64,000 nt of DNA, taken from Naematelia aurantialba. Its lineage: Eukaryota; Basidiomycota; Tremellomycetes; Tremellales; Naemateliaceae. Positions 24,243 to 35,416 of the stretch are shown here, one piece after another; within the stretch, counting starts at the first letter, position 1, and each line of letters begins with the position of its first letter. The position numbers and the translations under genes were made by a program. Location of the stretch: assembly GCA_021527695.1 (NCBI GenBank), contig JAKFAO010000006.1, positions 1,364,001 to 1,428,000 of the forward strand, in the 5' to 3' direction. The notes below the pieces were generated by a model. It worked only from the letters and a program-made list of their open reading frames with translations, was not told where the DNA came from and made no database searches.

Positions 24243-24658
24243 TGGGATGGTGAGAGGGTGTCAGAGGGGTCTCGTTGGCTTGGATTAGAATTGGGATGCG
24301 ATTGGGTGAAGCATTGCGACTGTGAATAGATTGGAGTACGACCTGCATGTATGAAGGTATCACAGCTGGTCGACTCGGAGTCTACCTCTGTGGTAAACGG
24401 TCGATGAGACTTGGCTGGTGATTACTTGGCAGATAAGAGATAAAGTTTGAGTATAAGGTGCTGGGTTTAGAGATCGCCGATCGATCGACAGGAACCAAAC
24501 AGCACAATGACGCCATCATCATCATCATGCAGCATGCAAGATATATAAATCCCAATGTCTTGCGGACCAGAGTCGGACCCTCACACCAAGAGATCTTACA
24601 CCATTGCAAACCACACATAATTGAGGATACAACGAGACAGCAGGTAAGGACAACGAAG
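24243..24658. other. intergenic region, promoter side of the HVA1-like gene
   Basis: 416 bp between the FAS alpha-like stop and the next ATG, both on plus. It contains a short CAT run (about 24510-24530) and a TATATAAA-like stretch at about 24541-24549, roughly 110 bp before the start of the next gene, which could be its TATA element. Confidence 0.45.
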
Positions 24659-25476
24659 ATGGCAGAACAGATTTCAAAGGTGAGTGAGGTGCACGTGAGA
24701 GCTGTGGACCTTGGAGTTGTGTCTGATGGGACGGCGGGTATTGCGCATGAGCATGTCGATGCGTCCCCGTAGCGCTAGGAGACAGAGGTCACAGTTGGAG
24801 GTGAAAACAAGCTGATGTACTAGGGCGACAAGGTATCGTGGAATTGGGGCTCGGGGCACCCTTGTAAGTCTATACTAGTATAAAACACCATGCCCCGTCT
24901 TGCTCAGGCAGGAGTCACTTCCCGCGTAGAATCACGAGTGAACAGCACGCGGGGAGGTGAATGGACCGTTGAGAGAGCAGAAACAAGACCGGACACACCG
25001 GTGTCGAGACTTGCAGTTTTCCAGATTATCAGAGTGTTTTTGGAGTAGGAATGGAAGCAGGGTTTGACGGTGTGGTCTGACTCTGGATAGCAGGAAAGGT
25101 AGCAGACATCATAGCCGGTGACGCCACAGTCACGTCCAACAAGGGCAACGAGATCAAGAAGAAGGGCACAGAGGAGGACCCAGCGGTGGTGATTGAGCGG
25201 TCGGGGGTGGGTTCTTTGTCGTCTCATCCTGTCTCTGTGTTCGTGTCCGCTCGTCATCTCCGCTCTGTTCTGTCTCCTCTCCATGTATCCGTCTCCACGT
25301 ATCGCCTCACCTCGTCCTGTCTGATCTGCATCCTCTCTCGCTTCGTTCGTCCTCCTTGCGTTTTGTCTAATATTCTTGTCCAATTTTTTGCCGAGGAACT
25401 TGGAAATTCATGGAGCTGACATACGCAGAACGACGTGGTCAAGCGTGCTCACGAGCTGAACGAGGTTGACAGTTAG
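24659..25476 (+). CDS. small HVA1-family TUDOR-domain protein (DUF2945)
   Basis: A four-exon gene too small for ordinary ORF finding: 24659-24679, 24824-24863, 25091-25206 and 25429-25476, giving 74 residues. The product reads MAEQISKGDKVSWNWGSGHP, then GKVADII, TVTSNKGNEIKKKGTEEDPAV, VIERSG and NDVVKRAHELNEVDS. This is the layout of the DUF2945/hypervirulence-associated TUDOR family, where a KGDKVSW strand opens the fold and DPAVxIxRSG plus VVKxAxEL close it. The family is small and cytosolic or nuclear; its molecular role is poorly known, despite the name taken from a Cryptococcus deletion phenotype. Introns of 144, 227 and 222 nt are longer than the coding sequence, and the last is pyrimidine-rich. 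All three junctions are phase-consistent (phases 0, 1, 0). Confidence 0.85.
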
Positions 25477-26159
25477 GCTCAGACAGAGGGGGCGATTTAC
25501 TGGGACAAGGTCAATGACAATGCAGCTACTGCACAGCTACAGCGCAAGTCTTCGCATTGCCACCGGCATTCCCCTTCCAAGAACGGACGAGTGGCAAAAC
25601 AATCTCGTTGATCATTCTCTCAGCCACACGGTGCACCGTGCTGATTCAGTGATGAGTGACACGATACATGCTGATTGCGACTGCTTTCGGAGCTCATATT
25701 ACAGACCCGCTTTCGATTTGGAAGGGAAGAGTAGCCGAGAGAGCGACATTACAATCCAGACTGACATGTCTCAAACCGTCTTATCTACCAGTCGACTCCT
25801 CAACACGAGTCAACGACTCATACCGCTCCCTGACGCACCTTCCCCAGTCCCTCCCCACCGCCCATCTCATTCTCCTACCCTTTCTCCTCTGTTCCTCTCC
25901 TCTTCTCTTCTTTCCCCTTCAACTTGTCCGTCCTTCTCCTTCTCACCTCCCTACCTCACTCGGTCCTTCCTTCACTAGCCCCTGTCCGCTGGTCGGCCAA
26001 TGGGATTCGACGTCTCTAATCCCTTTCCCTCTCGCCTTCGCCTGGAAGGCCTGTATTTTTGTCTTTGATCGCTACCTTCGGATCGCCTGGTGCGACCGCT
26101 TCTGATCTTTCATTCTGACTGCGGTGCAGTCAGAGTTTTCGATAGCTACGCCGACACTA
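25477..26159. other. intergenic/5' region of the membrane-protein gene
   Basis: 683 bp with dense CT-rich blocks at about 25800-25990, probably promoter and 5' UTR of the downstream gene. A splice acceptor-like CTGACTGCGGTGCAG at about 26115-26128 suggests a 5'-UTR intron or an upstream coding exon. Confidence 0.45.
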
Positions 26160-28435
26160 ATGTCGGTACCGAGATCTATGTCGCCAGACACACATCCCGA
26201 GGATGCGCCGAACCGGTCCCATGGCAACCCGTTTGCGCAGCCCCGATCGCAGTCACAGATCCAGTTGCAGGGCAAGTCCCGAAGGCATACCGGACGGCGC
26301 GGGGAGACAGGGAGGCCAGCGCGGCCGCTGCAACGACGTATTGTGATGAATCCCCCTCAGAGCTTCATCGTCGCTGCAGCGGCGGCCAACCCAGCTTCGC
26401 AGCAGGTAGGCGGGCCAATCGCCATTGGCCAGGGTGGGCAGGCCGTCATGATTGCTGCTGCTGCGGATGGTAGAGACACAGACACAAACGCGAACGTGCC
26501 TGAATCTGGCTCGGGAGGAGAGGTCGTCGTGAATGGTAGTGTCCTGCAGATCGACGCTACACCGGCGACGACCTCAGAGACGACAGCGACGGTCAGCATC
26601 ACGAGCAACTCAGACTCGGCTACTTTGGCGACTCCAATGACGTCGATTTTGACTGGGACCACCGCAGTTGCGTCGGCCACATCCTCTGTCACAAGTGACA
26701 GTGCGAGTGCTGCCCCCAGTCAAACCGCCTTGACCGTCTCTACGCTGGTCAGCACAGCAGCCAGTACCAGCACTAGCATGGCAGCCTTCTCCAGCTTGTC
26801 TGTCGTCAGCTCGGTGCTAGTTGCCACTTCCTCCGCTACGAGTCCGAGCTCCTCCCAACGCTCCTCGACGATAACTTTGACCGCCTCCCACAGCTCCATC
26901 TCCAACTCCATCTCAGCTGTCTCATCGTCCGCCTCCTCAGCCGCGGCCGCTGCAGTCGCCACTTCGACATCCGCAGTACCCGGCATGCACCATTTCCTGC
27001 ACTCTACGCCATTCTATCTCCTGCTTGTTCTCGGCACACTCCTGCTACTCGCAATTCTCGCCACTAGCGTGTCATGGATGGTTCGCCACTCGTGCTTCCC
27101 CTGCTGTCGGCCGGAAGTAGATGACGACGGGCTGAACGATCTCGTCCAATCCTTCCACCCTCCATCGCGAAGCTCGACTATCCGCCGCATGTCGCTCAGC
27201 GGGAAAGAAGGTGTAGGGCCCGACGAAACGTCGCTAGCCCTGGGAAGGCGAAGCAGTCTGTTCGCCAACGAAGGCAAGAGTCCCTTCTTGCACTCCGGCA
27301 CGAGCGAGTTGGGCGAAGGCGACTTTGGGTTGCCGATCATGCCTCCCCCGTCGGGATTTGGGCCGGTCAACCCCTTTGCTAGAACCGGAGCAGGAAGCAT
27401 AAAGGTTCCTACGCCGGCGCATTTGTATGGGGAGACCGGGCCGCTCGAAGTACGTAATGCCATGCCCGGTGAAGTCGAGGGCGAGGAGCTGGGAGACGAG
27501 CACGGACCGATGCATGGTACTCCGAGGTTTCTCGGTGTTGATGGTGAGTCCCCACCCGAAGACACTCGGCGTTGCACATTTTGAAACCCGTCGCTGACGG
27601 AGTGGCAGGTTCGGGTCTCAACGTTCCGTGGTCTCGCCAGTCCAGCGGGATAGGCCTCGGTATCCACCCCGACGACTCGCTGGCAGACCCGTACCTCTCG
27701 CCACCTGATGCGAGAGACTACCTAGGCACTCCATTCCCCTCTCCACCAGCAACAGTCGACGAGCACGGCCCCCGATTCGCCACTACCACAACCACTAACA
27801 ACACCACCACGAGCACCCCGACTCCGCCGTCGCCTGGCTCGCCCCAGCGCGCAGGGACATGGGCGAGCAATCTCCGCTCGACGTTGTTCGCGGCCATCTC
27901 GGCGGCGCGAGCACCTGCCCGAGCGTACGGCGATACCGAAGACGGCGATACCGGCGCGGAGGACAAATACACCCGTACCGTGCTGCCGCTGCATCGAGCA
28001 TCCACTCGACGAGCGGCGGGGGCGGCCTTCCCCATCGTAGAAGAAGACGACGACCGCGATCATAACGAAAAGTCAGCCTACCGCCTGCCCGAGAACGACG
28101 CGGCGGGGACGCCTGTGTTCCTTGCGCCGAGCTTTTCTCGTGCTTCGTCACTCTCCATCGCTAGACCAGGCGCGGCAGTAACGGGAGGAGAGAGACCGCG
28201 AATCGGGATGGGACTGGGGTCCAAGAGGCTGCCTTTGCGCGGGTCAGCGGGATCAGCGGGGGAGCGGTATAAACGTTATTACGCAAGGAGTCAGAGTCAC
28301 CAGAGCGGGAGCGGGAGCGGCGAGAGTACGGCCGACGAGGAGAGTTGCGCGGGGTGGTCAGAGGTGGAGGCTGTACGTGGACCCAGCAGGTTGGCAGGGG
28401 GTGAGCGGGCGAGGGGTGTCCGTGACTCGGCTTGA
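26160..28435 (+). CDS. Ser/Thr-rich single-pass membrane protein, function unknown
   Basis: Two exons (26160-27543 and 27609-28435) encode 736 residues. After an Arg/Gln-rich start comes a Ser/Thr/Ala-rich region (about residues 110-280) of the kind that is heavily O-mannosylated. One strong membrane helix follows (FYLLLVLGTLLLLAILA, about 284-307), then a Cys-containing juxtamembrane stretch (HSCFPCCRPE) and a long polar cytosolic tail with clustered Ser/Arg. The layout recalls fungal cell-wall stress sensors of the Wsc/Mid2 type, but I see no WSC cysteine domain and no N-terminal signal peptide from this start. An unseen upstream exon could supply one. I do not assign a function. Confidence 0.7.
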
Positions 28436-28634
28436 GAGCGGCGGGTGGCGACTCTCAGAGTGATGGAGATGCATGATGAGTGTTCTGAATGTGCCAAGAG
28501 GAACTTTGATCAGCGTACGAGTGGTGGTGGGAGACCTCGGAACCATGGCTATGCATAGTGTCTTGCGTTTTGTCGAGAGGAACGCTGATGACTGTGGGGT
28601 GGTGGGGTGTGAGGTGCTAAAGACGCTACAGACG

Positions 28635-30242
28635 CTACGTAGGCACCTGCAGCGTGAAATACACGACGACGCCTCGCTCCTCCTCCATCCCCACGCAAGG
28701 ACGGGCATACTCGTCCCATCCGCCCTCGGGCCGCCACCGCACCTCGACGACTGGGGTCACGCTCGCCTTCCTCTTTTGAGCCGCGAGGCGGAAGCGCTCG
28801 ACCGGCCCGCGTCCTGTATGCAGCCCCGCTGCGACGTGCGCCGTGCCGCCCGGCTTGAGGAGGTGGAATATCGAGTCGAGGAGGGCAGCGTGCGCCTCGG
28901 TGACCCATAAGACGTCTGCGAGGAGGAGGGCGTCGAACTTCTCCAGCGTGGGTTCTGTGGCTCCAGGCTCGGTGTCTTCCTTAGCTCCAGACTCGGTATC
29001 TTCTTTCTCTAATGTCCGTGCTGGGCACGTCTGTGGGCGGCCCGTCTCTTCGTGGCCCGCTGCATCGACCGATTCTGACGCGGCATTTTTGCGCTGCCGG
29101 TACTTGTCGTTCGACTCGAGTGAGTCAGAGCCAGGTTCAGAGGACGAGTCGCAAGCAGATGCAGAGGCAGGCTCAGCGGCCGAGCCAAAAGCAGCGTGGG
29201 CAGAACCACACGTCAACGCCCGCAGCATCGGCGCCGGGTCCGTGCCCCACCGATGCCCAACGACCGCCCACGCCCCAGCGGGACAAGACCGCCGAAAGTT
29301 GTCCTGAATAACACAGAGGACCTCGTCGACTTCCCAGTCGGAGCTGACCACTTGAGCGCCAGTACGGGATGCTGCGATGCCGGGGAGGCCGGCGCCGGCG
29401 CCGAGTTCCGCCACTCGTATTGGTCGGTGTCTGTGTCTGCCTTCGCTGGGTGGATGGTGTCTGGACAGTTCAGGTGAAGGGGTCGGGTGGTGTCTTGTTG
29501 AGGGGGACGATCGGCGGCTTGCAGAAGGGGACGATGGGCGGCTTGCAGATGGAGAGGGGCTGTGTCCAGTTGAAAAGGACGGCGGATGGCATTCAGAAGA
29601 TGAGGACGAGGACGGTGGATGGCGGTCAGATGATGAGGACGAGCACGAGTGATGTCCAGACGGTCCAGACGAACAGGGTGCAGCGCAAAGCCGTATCGAC
29701 GCCGTGAAGATTGCATCGGCGAGATAAACAGCCGACAACCACAGATTCTGCGCTTGCAAAGTCGTGTAAAGCTCAGCGGGCGGCTGCGGCAATCGTAGTT
29801 GGATCGGCGCGGTATCGATGCCAATCTCGACACCGCGCAACACCGCAGGCGGAGGGGGGGTATACGTGTGCAGACTCGCTGGTGAGGGAGTAGAGAATGC
29901 TATGGGCGGGATGGAGAAGAGTACCGAGAGCGAGGTATCGAAGATGTCCACCGAGTCTTCCCTCCCTCCTTCCTCCGTCTCGTCTGTGTTGAATGCGTCT
30001 TCCTTCCCGACTCCATTGCGTCTCTGGACCTCTCCATCCTCTTCGACCAGAGCCCTCTGCTCGCACTCTTGCTTCGCCGACCCTCGGGCTGGCTTGTTGG
30101 TCTTCCTCTTCCTCTGCTGGGTTTCCGTCGGAAGTCTGGCACCACACTGGCCCACCTCTGATGTCGCCGCCATCGCCTCTTTGCTCCTCGTCCTCGCCAC
30201 GTCCCTCGCTGCGTCCACGCCCTCTTCACTGGCGCCAGACAT
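28635..30242 (-). CDS. family-16 AdoMet methyltransferase (Nnt1/EFM7-like)
   Basis: Single-exon gene of 535 residues. It has an Asp/Ile/Phe-containing lead (DIFDTSLSVLF), the substrate-side region LQAQNLWLSAVYLADAI, the AdoMet-binding motif I VAELGAGAGLPGIAA at about 277, and FDALLLADVLWVTEAHAALL, HLLKPGGTAHVAAG and a C-terminal GVVVYFTLQVP. This order is that of the Nnt1/EFM7 group (family 16), which methylates elongation factor eEF1A or other proteins. Two low-complexity inserts are unusual: a Ser/Pro/His-rich block at about residues 190-274 just before motif I, and an acidic Ser/Glu-rich block between motif I and FDALLLADVLW. The ATG at 30242 is the first in frame after a stop-rich stretch; the true start could be a later Met. 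It diverges from LAG1 with 252 bp between starts. Confidence 0.75.
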   Translation of the reverse strand: MSGASEEGVDAARDVARTRSKEAMAATSEVGQCGARLPTETQQRKRKTNKPARGSAKQECEQRALVEEDGEVQRRNGVGKEDAFNTDETEEGGREDSVDIFDTSLSVLFSIPPIAFSTPSPASLHTYTPPPPAVLRGVEIGIDTAPIQLRLPQPPAELYTTLQAQNLWLSAVYLADAIFTASIRLCAAPCSSGPSGHHSCSSSSSDRHPPSSSSSSECHPPSFSTGHSPSPSASRPSSPSASRRSSPSTRHHPTPSPELSRHHPPSEGRHRHRPIRVAELGAGAGLPGIAASRTGAQVVSSDWEVDEVLCVIQDNFRRSCPAGAWAVVGHRWGTDPAPMLRALTCGSAHAAFGSAAEPASASACDSSSEPGSDSLESNDKYRQRKNAASESVDAAGHEETGRPQTCPARTLEKEDTESGAKEDTEPGATEPTLEKFDALLLADVLWVTEAHAALLDSIFHLLKPGGTAHVAAGLHTGRGPVERFRLAAQKRKASVTPVVEVRWRPEGGWDEYARPCVGMEEERGVVVYFTLQVPT

Positions 30243-30494
30243 GCACAAGGCTGAGCAGCCCCGTCTGCAGGCTCCAGGCTCGAGACAAGAGAGACGATAC
30301 GCAACTTATGCCTCGTTGTCGTTTCCCCCTTGTCGGTGACCGAGAATTTTGATTCCGTTGCGCCTGCCGGCCCCCGGGGAACGGTGAAATACAACAACCA
30401 ACTCCCGCGACCACCACCGTTTCAACATTTACCATCGTCGAGTGCGACACCGATCCTCACGGTACATCAAACACGCAAGGCGGGGCATCGCAGC

Positions 30495-32607
30495 ATGTCA
30501 AGCACGTCGGAGACGCGGAAACGAAGCTCGAGCGTGACAAATGCGCTCAAGTACGTTCCCTCTACCCCTTGGAGCCCTCAAGTCAGACGAGAAGACCGCG
30601 GCTCACGTACCCCCAACAGGCAGATCCCGCTCAACCAGCAAAGTCGAGGAAACGCGTCTGGGTCCGGGTGCGTCGTTACCTCTCGGTGTCCCAGCGAGGA
30701 CGGGAATGGAAAGTGGGAGCTGACCCGGTGCCGAAAGCTCGTCGACACCTGTCACGAGCTCAGAGGTCAAGCCGCTTCCGGCGTCGACACGACCACGCCG
30801 CAAGCCCGATGCACTGCCCGAGTCGTATGAGAGTCTCGGGTTCTGGCAAGATCTCAAGACGGGCCGATGGATGCTTGTGCCCTGTGCGTCTATGTCTCCG
30901 TCTCCGTCTTCGTCTCCTCCACGCTGCGTTTCCATCTCTACAGCCAGAGCTAGTAGTTGGAGCTGCTAGCGGAGTGAACAAGGCGCTGACAAGCGTTCGC
31001 AGTGTCGTCGTTCAAGTTGATGCTTATTCTTGCGTCTCTCTACTGGCAGCACTGGGTTTTGCAATACCTAGGAATTCTCGCAGCGGACCGGGCGAACCCG
31101 TTCGAACCGCTCTTGTGGCTGAGCCATCGACTCCCAGATGGCAGGTATACCAAGGGATGGAGAGATGTCGCCTTTATACTGAATCACGTCATCTTCTGGT
31201 CCTTGTGCGTTGATTTTCGAGTTCTTGGTTCTTGGTCCTCCGCTGTGGGATCCGACGCCACTTGTCGTGTGACACGATGCAAATCACCCCTGACCGGCGC
31301 TGATTCATTCGGTAGTGTGCGGCAAGTGGTGACGATCCATTTCCTGAGGCCTATGGCCCGATCATTTGGCATCTCAGGCGGAAAGATCATGCGATTCACC
31401 GAACGTGGGTATCTTAAGCACATGCATGGGATAGAACTGATATATAACAGAGGGATACGCGGTGTTCTACATGAGCATTGCTGGGAGCTGTGGGATTGTA
31501 AGTCACCACCGCAGCAAACAGTTTTGGTCCTCATGGGCAACGTAGTACGTGATGCACGGCCTCCCGACTTGGTGTGAGTGCTTTTGGACTGAAGCCGAGT
31601 GAGACGTCTAACATGCCTCAGGGTACAAGACTGAACACTTTTGGCTCGGCTACCCGCACAAAGAAATGACCTTTGAACTCAAGCTGTACTACCTCATGCA
31701 AGCCTCGTACTGGCTTCAACAGACCATCATCCTGGCTGCCAAGATCGAAAAGCCAAGAAAGGACTTTAGGGAGCTCGTCCTACATGTGCGTCAAGCGCCG
31801 GATCTCGCAGAGGGAGCTAATCAGAAACAGCATCTCGTCACCCTCTGGCTGATCGGATGGAGCTACAACATTTTCGTGAGTGTGCTCGTTTATTTTTTAC
31901 TGTGCTCTTGGTAACCTCAAGCTGATTCAGCCAGTTGACGTATATCGGTGTCTCGGTTTTTGTTACCATGGATATCTCAGATGTGTTCCTTGCTGTACGC
32001 TGGATCACCAGTCATATTGGCGTGAGATCTGATGGGCGCAGCTGGCCAAATGCGTCAATTACGTCGACGAGTCTGCATCCGCTCCTTTCTTTGCGGTCTT
32101 TGTAGGGGTCTGGAGGTACGTGTGTACACTGGTTTCAAGGCCTCAGCTCATGATTTCAGCTATCTGCGGCACTACCTTAACATCTGGATGCTGTGGTCGG
32201 TGTACACTCAATTTGATCTCATCCCGTTAGTTATCTCTGGCATGTCGATGTCGAGGCCGTGCTGATCAGCATGACAGAGAAGAGCACCGAACGAGGTTCG
32301 CGCCTCTCGAGGATCAATGGATGGACTGGTGGTATGTCGCTCGACACTTGATTAAAGGAGATGCGACTGACCAACGGACCAGGATGAAGTGGCAGGTTTT
32401 CGCCCCAATGCTCATGCTTCAGTTGATCAACATTTTCTGGTACTTTCTCATCTGGCGCATTCTGTACAGGTGAGCGGCAGTGGATATTAGAGTGTACGGG
32501 TGCTGAACAGATGTAGGGCGCTGTTCAATGATAAACTTGCGGACGAGCGTTCAGACGATGAAGACGAAGACGAGGCCACGACGGCCGACAAGGTCAAGGC
32601 CGAGTAA
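30495..32607 (+). CDS. LAG1: ceramide synthase (sphingosine N-acyltransferase, TLC/LAG1 domain)
   Basis: ER membrane enzyme that joins fatty acyl-CoA to a sphingoid base. Fifteen exons: 30495-30550, 30620-30667, 30738-30883, 31003-31204, 31316-31404, 31451-31497, 31546-31573, 31622-31785, 31831-31875, 31935-31994, 32042-32115, 32160-32225, 32278-32331, 32383-32469 and 32517-32607. All phases agree; 418 residues. Landmarks are YWQHWVLQYLG, GWRDVAFILNHVIFWSFVRQ, WWYKTEHFWLGYPHKEM, YYLMQASYWLQQ, the Lag1 motif HHLVTLWLIGWSYNIF with the catalytic His pair at about 260-261, DISDVFLALAKCVNY and RHYLNIWMLWSVYTQFDLIP. The tail is acidic and Lys/Glu-rich. The least certain junction is intron 2 (30668-30737), chosen because it alone keeps the frame and has a CTGAC branch site. 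Confidence 0.93.
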
Positions 32608-33239
32608 GGACCTTGACCGAAGGACCATGGATATGGTCAAGGCGGGCCAAGAACTATGGACAAGTTCGAGGCGGGTCATGGGCTATGGACAAGTTCAAGG
32701 CGGGGCAAGGACTGCGGGCAGGTCAGGCGGTCGGGCGAGGTCAGGGAAGAGGTCTCCTTCCGAGGCGAGGGGCGGAGGGATGCGATGCGATGCGGTTGGG
32801 CGGGTCTATACCTCAAAGCTGAGCTCGCTCTGAGCGATGCCAAAGCAGGAAAAGTTGTGGAAGTGTGGTATGTGCAGCTGTGCAGCTGGGCATGACTGTT
32901 TTTGGCCACCAAATCTCTGTGACCGTCTGTGAATATATAATATCCAACACCAAAATGCATTTCGATGGCCGTCAGACACACTTGTCGAGCGCCACACTCG
33001 GTGTTTTGCGGGGTTTTTGGAAGGGGACGCGTGAGAGGTTGCTACGCGGAAGTCACCTGGTTTTTGGTTTGATTTTCACCCACCTCTCTTGCTTCGCCAC
33101 CGTTCTTCTCCACAGCTGCGGTCTTTTCTTTCCTGCTGCTGTTTGGCATTAGAGGCTCTAATCACACGGGGGGAACTGGTGTTACTCGAGACACACACAC
33201 ACACCACATCGACACACCGACAGGCGACACAGCGAGACC
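32608..33239. other. intergenic region with short imperfect repeats
   Basis: At about 32590-32720 three to four imperfect copies of a unit resembling ATGGACAAGTTCAAGGCGGG follow the ceramide synthase stop. A CA run (ACACACACACAC) lies at about 33191-33202, just upstream of the NAP1 start. No gene is evident. Confidence 0.5.
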
Positions 33240-35416
33240 ATGTCGCAATCGCAGCAGATCAACGCGACGGGGCGGTCGCTCGACGTAGCGCCCACGCCGC
33301 AGAACACCCCGCTCGACACGCAGGTCCTCGCGAACCGGCCGGCCAACCTCGGTAAGCCGCAAGTGGAGGATATCGGCGAGGGCGAGGAGGAGGACGACGG
33401 CGGCGAGGACGTCAGTGCGATGAACCCGGCGAGTCTGCTGGCCAAGGTACGTCGATTTCTGCCGTGACCTTTTTCCGTTTTTCGCTCCGAATGGCCGTAT
33501 CGCCGTGTCCTTGTCCCGTGTGCTCGTGTGGGTGCTGGTTTCTGCGCGCGACTGTGTCTAGGTTTGGTGCTGTGGGTGGATGGATGGCTGGTGGACAGGT
33601 GGGTGGTGGTGCGGTTTGATGCGAGGTCCGTGACAAGCACGTCACCGTCTTTGATGGATGGTGCGAGGCGAGGTCATGGTGCGCAGGTCAAGTGGTAGAG
33701 AACGTGCAAGACGGCACGCCAGCGTCCTTCCTCTGCGGATATCAGGATTCATACGGAGACAAGGACGCTTCGCTAGACACAGCTATACAGCCTGCAAAGA
33801 GACACACGTGTCATGCTGACTCGTATCGCAGAACCCGGCTCTCCTCGCCCTCGCGCAGCAGAGGTTCGATACCCTCCTCGGCCAGTCGTCAGGCTACGTC
33901 GAGTCGCTCCCTGCGCCCGTGCGCCGCAGGATCGACGGTCTCAAAGGTCTTCAAGCCGAGCACGTCAAGATTGAAAACGAGTTCCAGTTGGCCATTCTTG
34001 ACCTGGAGAAGAAGGTCAGTCTCAGTCCACCTTGTTCCTTGTCGGCCATCCCTTCCTTCGATGCCCCTCCACCCGTGTATCCCTCCTTCCCCTCCCCTTT
34101 GACACTTGACGCTTTGACACTTGACACTCGACACTTGACAGTTGCCGCCTTGCCGCTCCCCCTTTGGCCACTCAGCCTCATGCCTGTGACAATCTTGGCG
34201 GGTATTAACTATTGCCCTTTGCCCAGTTCCTCGCCAAGTACGAGCCGCTCTACACGCGCCGCCAGGAGATCATCGCCGGCAAGGTTGAGCCCACGGACGA
34301 CGAGGTCGAGACCGGCAAGGCGGCCGACGATGACGAGGAGGAAGACGAGGAGGACGGCGCACAGATCACCGAGGTCGACGAGAAGAAGGACGACATCAAG
34401 GGTGTTCCCGAGTTCTGGTTGACTGCGCTCAAGAACCACGCGGTCATCGCTGAGACTATCTCTGAGCGCGACGAAGAGGTTAGTCACCCACCGAGGCGGA
34501 GGCATACATTCGGAACCAGTTGCTGCACCTGCTGATACCGCTCGTAGGTGCTCAAGCTGCTCCAAGATGTGCGGTTGTCGTATCTCGAGGGAGGCGAACT
34601 GGGCTTCAGGATCCACTTTACCTTTGCGCCAAACGACTACTTTGAGGACACTGAACTGACCAAGACGTACTACTACCAGGTCAGTTGACGACAACGTAGC
34701 TGTGATGGGCTGACGTTTCCCAGCCTGAAGTCGGCTATGGAGGTGACTTTGTGTACGACAGAGCTGCCGGACACCAGATCAAGTGGAAGGAGGACAAGGA
34801 CTTGACCAAGAAGATTGAAATCAAGAAGCAGCGCAACAAGAGTGAGCGGGCTTTTACTCTGTATTAGCACGAGCTCACCTCGGTGCAGCCACTGGCCGAA
34901 CCCGGGTGGTGCGCAAAGTAGTGCCAACGGACTCGTTCTTCTCCTTCTTCTCCCCTCCGCAGCCGCCTACTCCCGAGACGCTCGAGCAGTCTGACGTCGA
35001 CGAGGACGAGATGGAAGAGCTCGATGCCCGCCTCGAGGCAGATTACCAGATTGGCGAGGACTTCAAGGAGAAGATCATCCCTCGTGCTGTTGATTACTTT
35101 ACCGGCAAGGCGCTGAGGTACGAGGACGACTTTGAGGACGATGAGGTGGATGAGTTTGACGAGGAGGATGAGTTTGATGACGAGGACGAGGACGAGGTGA
35201 GTGTGTGATCTGTGTGCCAAGTCTTTGCCTTGGCCCCTTGCTGTGCCCGCTCGTGTCTCTTGCTCTTGCTGTTGCTCTTGGCCCACCCTTGCGTGTTGCG
35301 GTTGCAGTTGCGGTTGCATGTGCATTTGGGCACTGCTGACCTCGCTGACAGTGATTCTGCAGGACGATGCGGCACCCGCCGATGCCGCTGCCAACCCAGA
35401 ATGCAAGCAGCAGTGA
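33240..35416 (+). CDS. NAP1: nucleosome assembly protein 1 (histone chaperone)
   Basis: Shuttling chaperone for H2A-H2B that helps nucleosome assembly. Seven exons: 33240-33446, 33832-34014, 34227-34478, 34548-34679, 34724-34841, 34889-35196 and 35363-35416; 417 residues. Family landmarks are [77 protein letters not shown] and [11 protein letters not shown]. They are followed by the acidic C-terminal tail ([16 protein letters not shown]). An acidic loop rich in Asp/Glu separates the IIAGKVEP strand from GVPEFW, as in other NAP1 proteins. The first exon encodes a variable N-terminus with an acidic patch. Introns are 44-385 nt, longer than elsewhere in the window. Exon phases agree throughout. 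Confidence 0.95.

Noticed and set aside
10607..32607. A lipid gene cluster (FAS pair, ceramide synthase)
   Set aside because: They are separated by unrelated genes and have no sign of shared control, so the proximity is probably chance.
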